A stretch of DNA of 8,442 nucleotides, from assembly GCA_035277485.1 (NCBI GenBank), contig DATEKK010000136.1, forward strand, positions 1 to 8,442, read 5' to 3'. The DNA comes from JADGGM01 sp035277485. Lineage in GTDB: Bacteria; Gemmatimonadota; Gemmatimonadetes; Gemmatimonadales; Gemmatimonadaceae. Under the pieces are notes generated by a model, which did no database searches, was not told where the DNA came from, and saw only the letters and a list, made by a program, of their open reading frames with translations. The translations under genes were made by a program, and so were the position numbers. Shown here one piece after another: positions 5,051 to 8,442 of this stretch; the stretch's first letter is position 1, and each line of letters starts with the position of its first letter.

Positions 5051-7006
5051 ATGAGACACCGCCCGGCGTCGTTCCGCTCGTCCCTCATGATATGCGCCGC
5101 GATCGGCATGGTCGCCGGTGCCGTACCATCGATGGCGCGAGCACAATCAGACACCACCGACCCGCGCGCGCACCTCAAGGCCGGTCTCTACGATGCCGGC
5201 GTCGCCGCGAAGGGCATGCAGCTCGTGGCCCACGCCAACAAACCCGCGGACTTCCATCCCGACGATCCCGGCGGCCTAACGTACGCGAACTCCGACCTCG
5301 CGTTCGGTGGCCGCTACCTCTATCAGGGCAACTTCAGCGGCATCCAGATCTGGGACATCTCGAATCCCGCCAAGCCCGTGCTCGCCGAACACCTGGTCTG
5401 CTTCACCGAACAGGGCGACGTCTCGGTGTACGGCCACCTGCTGTTCGTCTCCGCCGAAAATACCGGCAGCCGGCTGGACTGCGGCACGCAAGGCATCAAG
5501 GACAGCGTGAGCAGCGAGCGCATGATGGGCGTTCGCATCTTCGACATCTCCGACATCACACATCCCAAGCAGGTTGCGGCAGTGCAGACGTGCCGCGGCT
5601 CGCACACGCACACCGTCGTGCCCGACCCGAACGACAAGGGCATCGTCTACGTGTACGTGTCCGGACTCTCGTCCGTTAGGCCAAAGAGCGAGCTGCCGGG
5701 ATGCGAGCTCGGCAGCATGACGAATCCGAACTCGGCGCTCTTCCGCATCGAGGTGATCCGTGTCCCGCTCGCGCACCCCGAGCAGGCGAAGGTCGTGAGC
5801 ACGCCGCGCATTTTCGCCGACCTCACGAAGCCGGCCACGCACGGTCCCGCACCCGCCGACACGGCGAACGGCGCGGCGCTCACGATGGCGCGCGGCTATC
5901 TGCCGATGGTCGGCCTCCCGGCCAAAACCACGGCCGCCGATTCCGATCGTGTGGCGCACCTCATCGCCCAGGTGATGTTCGAAACCGATACGGCCAAGTT
6001 CAAGGCGCTGAGCGATTCGCTCAAGCAGTTAGGCGTAGACGTGCCCGTCACGCCGGACAGCCTCGCCAACAGCGGCGTGCTCCAGTGCCACGACATCACC
6101 GCCTATCCGTCGGTGAACCTGGCCGCCGGCGCGTGCGCGGGCTATGGCTTGCTGCTCGACATCAAGGACCCAGCGAATCCGGTGCGCGTCCAGGCCGTGT
6201 CCGATTCCAACTTCTCCTTCTGGCACTCGGCCACGTTCAGCAACGATGCGTCGAAGCTGCTCTTCACCGACGAGTGGGGCGGCGGCGTGGCTCCCAAGTG
6301 TCGCGCGACCGATCCAAACGATTGGGGCGCCGACGCCATCTTCACGCTCACCGGCAACACGCTCACGCAGAAAGGCTACTTCAAGATGCCGGCGGCGCAA
6401 ACCGAGCAGGAAAACTGCGTCGCGCACAACGGCAACCTGGTTCCGGTGCCCGGTCGCGATATCCTCGTGCAAGGGTGGTATCAGGGCGGTCTCTCGGTGT
6501 TCGACTTCACCGATCCCACGCATCCCAAGGAGATCGCCTACTTCGACCGCGGCCCGATCGACGCCGCGAAGCTCGTGTTAGGCGGCTTCTGGTGCGGCTA
6601 CTACTACAACGGCTACATCTACGGCTCCGAGATCGCGCGCGGTCTGGACGTGTTCAAGCTGACGCCGACGGCCGATCTCACGCAGAACGAGATCGACGCC
6701 GCCAGCCTCGTGCGGTACGAGGTCCTCAATCCGCAGGACCAACCCAAGATCGTGTGGCCCGCGGCGTTCCCTGTCGCGCTCGCGTACGTCGACCAGCTCA
6801 AGCGCGACAACGGACTCCCCGCCGATCGATTGTCGGCCATCGAGAGCGCGCTGACATCGGCGCGGTCGGCGAGCGGCGCCAAGCGCACCTCGCTGCTCCG
6901 GAAGTTGGGCACCGACTTGTCCCACGACGAGCAGGGCGCGAGCGACACCAAGCGCGTACAGCTGCTCGAGGCCGTCGTCAAAGGACTCGAGAACGCGAAA
7001 GGATGA
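5051..7006 (+). CDS. Secreted LVIVD-repeat protein (predicted beta-propeller), copy 1
   Basis: 651 residues. A signal peptide is visible: an Arg-rich start, a hydrophobic core (about 11-27) and an A-R-A/Q cleavage site at 31/32. The mature protein has repeated blade-like units of the LVIVD type, with signatures such as GIQIWDISNPAKP (97-109), GVRIFDISDITHPK (160-173), LLLDIKDPANPV (367-378) and LSVFDFTDPTHPK (481-493). A helical insertion lies at about 298-340. Conserved Cys/His clusters include CRGSHTHT (181-188), QCHDIT (345-350), FWHSATFSND (390-399) and ENCVAHNG (454-461), which may bind metal or form disulfides. The C-terminal 100 residues look helical. LVIVD proteins are cell-surface or exported; their biochemical role is unknown. 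The ATG at 5051 is preferred over the in-frame TTG at 5018 because the second copy aligns from the same point and both starts follow GAGCCCAAACC. No clear ribosome binding site is seen. Confidence 0.9.
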   Translation: MRHRPASFRSSLMICAAIGMVAGAVPSMARAQSDTTDPRAHLKAGLYDAGVAAKGMQLVAHANKPADFHPDDPGGLTYANSDLAFGGRYLYQGNFSGIQIWDISNPAKPVLAEHLVCFTEQGDVSVYGHLLFVSAENTGSRLDCGTQGIKDSVSSERMMGVRIFDISDITHPKQVAAVQTCRGSHTHTVVPDPNDKGIVYVYVSGLSSVRPKSELPGCELGSMTNPNSALFRIEVIRVPLAHPEQAKVVSTPRIFADLTKPATHGPAPADTANGAALTMARGYLPMVGLPAKTTAADSDRVAHLIAQVMFETDTAKFKALSDSLKQLGVDVPVTPDSLANSGVLQCHDITAYPSVNLAAGACAGYGLLLDIKDPANPVRVQAVSDSNFSFWHSATFSNDASKLLFTDEWGGGVAPKCRATDPNDWGADAIFTLTGNTLTQKGYFKMPAAQTEQENCVAHNGNLVPVPGRDILVQGWYQGGLSVFDFTDPTHPKEIAYFDRGPIDAAKLVLGGFWCGYYYNGYIYGSEIARGLDVFKLTPTADLTQNEIDAASLVRYEVLNPQDQPKIVWPAAFPVALAYVDQLKRDNGLPADRLSAIESALTSARSASGAKRTSLLRKLGTDLSHDEQGASDTKRVQLLEAVVKGLENAKG

Positions 7007-7102
7007 AGGCGGACGGAAGGCGGACACTGCCGGACACTGCCGGACACTGCCGGACACTGCCGGACCACGGCACCGCACCCAATCACTGCGAGCCCAAACC
7101 CT
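7007..7102 (+). repeat. Intergenic 10-bp tandem repeat between the paralogues
   Basis: CGGACACTGC occurs four times without error at 7021-7060, followed by a partial fifth unit (CGGAC, 7061-7065). GGCGGACGGAAGG precedes it directly after the stop codon. The unit length is close to one DNA helical turn. The rest of the gap (7066-7102) carries the leader word GAGCCCAAACC also found before copy 1. I see no good promoter in the gap, so copy 2 may be read from copy 1's transcript. Confidence 0.85.
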
Positions 7103-8442
7103 ATGAGCTTTTACCCCCGATCGTTCCGCTCGTCGCTCCTCCTGTGCGCAGCGTCAGGCGTCGTCGGCGCTGCCCTGCCCGCTGTGTCGCGCGCGCAATC
7201 GGATACCACCGACCCGCGCGCGCACTTGAAGCCCGGCCTCTACGATGCCGGCGAAGCCGCCAAAGGCCTCGAGCTCGTGGCCAACGTCAAGAAGCCGGAT
7301 GACTTCCACCCCAACGACCCCGGCGGCCTAACGTACGCGAATTCGGACCTCGCGTTCGGCGGCCACTACGTCTATCAGGGTAACTTCAGCGGCTTCCAGA
7401 TCTGGGACGTCTCGAATCCGGCGAAGCCGGTACTGGCCGACCACCTCGTCTGCTTCACCGAGCAGGGCGACGTCTCGGTGTACGGCCATCTGCTCTTCGT
7501 ATCGGCAGAGAATGGCGCGAGCCGGCTGGACTGCGGCACGCAAGGCATCCCCGACAGCGTGAGCAAAGAGCGGATGGTCGGCATCCGCATCTTCGACATC
7601 TCGGACATGCAGCACCCGAAGCAGGTCGCCGACGTGCAGACCTGCCGCGGCTCGCACACGCACACGCTCGTGCAGGACCCGACCGACAAGAGTGTGGTCT
7701 ACGTGTACGTGTCGGGGTTGGCGCAGGTGAGGCCGTCGAGCGAGATGGCGGGCTGTGAGGCGGGCGCCATCACGGATCCCAACACCGCGCTCTTCCGCAT
7801 CGAGGTGATCCGCGTTCCGTTAGCACACCCCGAGCAGGCGAAGATCGTGAGCTCGCCGCGCATCTTCAACGACCTCACGCATACCGCGACGCACGGCGCC
7901 GCGATCGCCGACACGGCCAACGGTGCGGACGTCGTGCAGGCGCGCGGATTCATCGATGCGATCGGCATGCCGCGCACGGCGACGGCAGCCGACACGGACA
8001 AAGCAGCCCACCTGCTGGGCAAACTGCTCTACACGAGCGACACGTCGAAGGCGCGCGCATTGACCGACTCGTTGCGCACGTTAGGCATCAACATCCCGAA
8101 TCTGTTCGGCGGGACCGGCGGGCCGTCGCAGTGCCACGACATCACCGTGTATCCGTCGTCCGGCTTCGGGGCGGGCGCGTGCTCGGGCTACGGCATCCTG
8201 CTCAACATCAAGGACCCGGTGCACCCGGTGCGCGTGGACGCGCAGGCCGATTCCAATTTCTCGTTCTTCCACTCGGCCACGTTCAACAACGACGCGACCA
8301 AGCTGCTCTTCACGGACGAATGGGGCGGCGGCGTTGCGCCCAAGTGCCGCGCGACCGATCCGATCAATTGGGGCGCGGACGCCGTGTTCACGCTCTCGGG
8401 CAACACCCTCACGCACGCGGGCTACTACAAGATGCCGGCCGC
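7103..8442 (+). CDS. Secreted LVIVD-repeat protein, copy 2 (3' end outside the window)
   Basis: The frame is open from the ATG at 7103 to the window edge (446 complete codons) and has no stop. The signal peptide resembles copy 1: SFRSSLLLCAASGVVGAALP, with cleavage expected at S-R-A/Q (31/32). From QSDTTDPRAHLK onward it aligns with copy 1 throughout, at about three-quarters identity by eye and over 80% in the first 70 mature residues. The same LVIVD signatures are present (FQIWDVSNPAKP, IRIFDISDMQHPK, LLNIKDPVHPV), as are the Cys/His clusters (CRGSHTHT, QCHDIT, FFHSATFNND, PKCRATDP). The helical insertion before QCHDIT is the most diverged part and differs in length and sequence (NLFGGTGGPS in copy 2). 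It is a tandem paralogue, apparently intact as far as seen; the C-terminal quarter to third lies beyond the window. Confidence 0.9.
   Translation, partial: MSFYPRSFRSSLLLCAASGVVGAALPAVSRAQSDTTDPRAHLKPGLYDAGEAAKGLELVANVKKPDDFHPNDPGGLTYANSDLAFGGHYVYQGNFSGFQIWDVSNPAKPVLADHLVCFTEQGDVSVYGHLLFVSAENGASRLDCGTQGIPDSVSKERMVGIRIFDISDMQHPKQVADVQTCRGSHTHTLVQDPTDKSVVYVYVSGLAQVRPSSEMAGCEAGAITDPNTALFRIEVIRVPLAHPEQAKIVSSPRIFNDLTHTATHGAAIADTANGADVVQARGFIDAIGMPRTATAADTDKAAHLLGKLLYTSDTSKARALTDSLRTLGINIPNLFGGTGGPSQCHDITVYPSSGFGAGACSGYGILLNIKDPVHPVRVDAQADSNFSFFHSATFNNDATKLLFTDEWGGGVAPKCRATDPINWGADAVFTLSGNTLTHAGYYKMPA

Noticed and set aside
7021..7065. CRISPR array
   Set aside because: The units are 10 bp and directly adjoining, with no spacers and no cas genes.
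5701..7302. Long plus-strand open frame (533 codons) overlapping the first LVIVD gene
   Set aside because: It is Arg- and Ala-rich, has no recognisable domain, and runs out of frame through a gene with clear signatures. Such shadows are common in GC-rich DNA.

Overview
The window is GC-rich DNA (roughly two-thirds G+C by eye). LVIVD-repeat secretory proteins, an ArsR-NIPSNAP pair and sparse Shine-Dalgarno signals suggest a free-living soil-type bacterium, with Gemmatimonadota the most likely phylum. That placement is inference from gene style, not from a marker gene. Six protein-coding genes are supported: three on the minus strand on the left, and three on the plus strand on the right, the last cut by the window edge.

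Left third (about 100-3340, minus strand): a two-gene cassette. The first gene (3336 to 1279) encodes a 685-residue protein with an N-terminal SLOG-like (DprA/LOG-type Rossmann) nucleotide-binding domain and two membrane hairpins, reminiscent of SLATT effectors. The second (1216 to 107) encodes a patatin-like phospholipase with intact GGGxRG, GTSTG and DGG motifs. A nucleotide-sensing membrane protein beside a lipase is the logic of CBASS- and Thoeris-like abortive defence, but no nucleotidyltransferase, TIR or SIR2 gene is visible, so this is a candidate for an undescribed arrangement. Its 270-bp upstream region is unusually dense in short perfect palindromes.

Middle (3607-4819): a NIPSNAP-family gene on the minus strand diverges from an ArsR/SmtB-type regulator on the plus strand. 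The regulator has a good sigma70-like promoter whose start point falls on its ATG, so a leaderless mRNA is likely. A 32-bp imperfect inverted repeat straddles the regulator's stop codon.

Right half (5051-8442, plus strand): two tandem, closely similar secreted LVIVD-repeat proteins (predicted beta-propellers). The duplication includes about 11 identical bases just before each start codon. A run of four perfect 10-bp tandem repeats separates them.

Across the whole window the octamer CGTTAGGC (or its heptamer core GTTAGGC) recurs 15 times on both strands, where chance predicts about one. Inside genes it is usually read through the rare leucine codons TTA or CTA. This points to a DNA-level signal or a mutational or modification footprint, and is the most striking unexplained pattern here.
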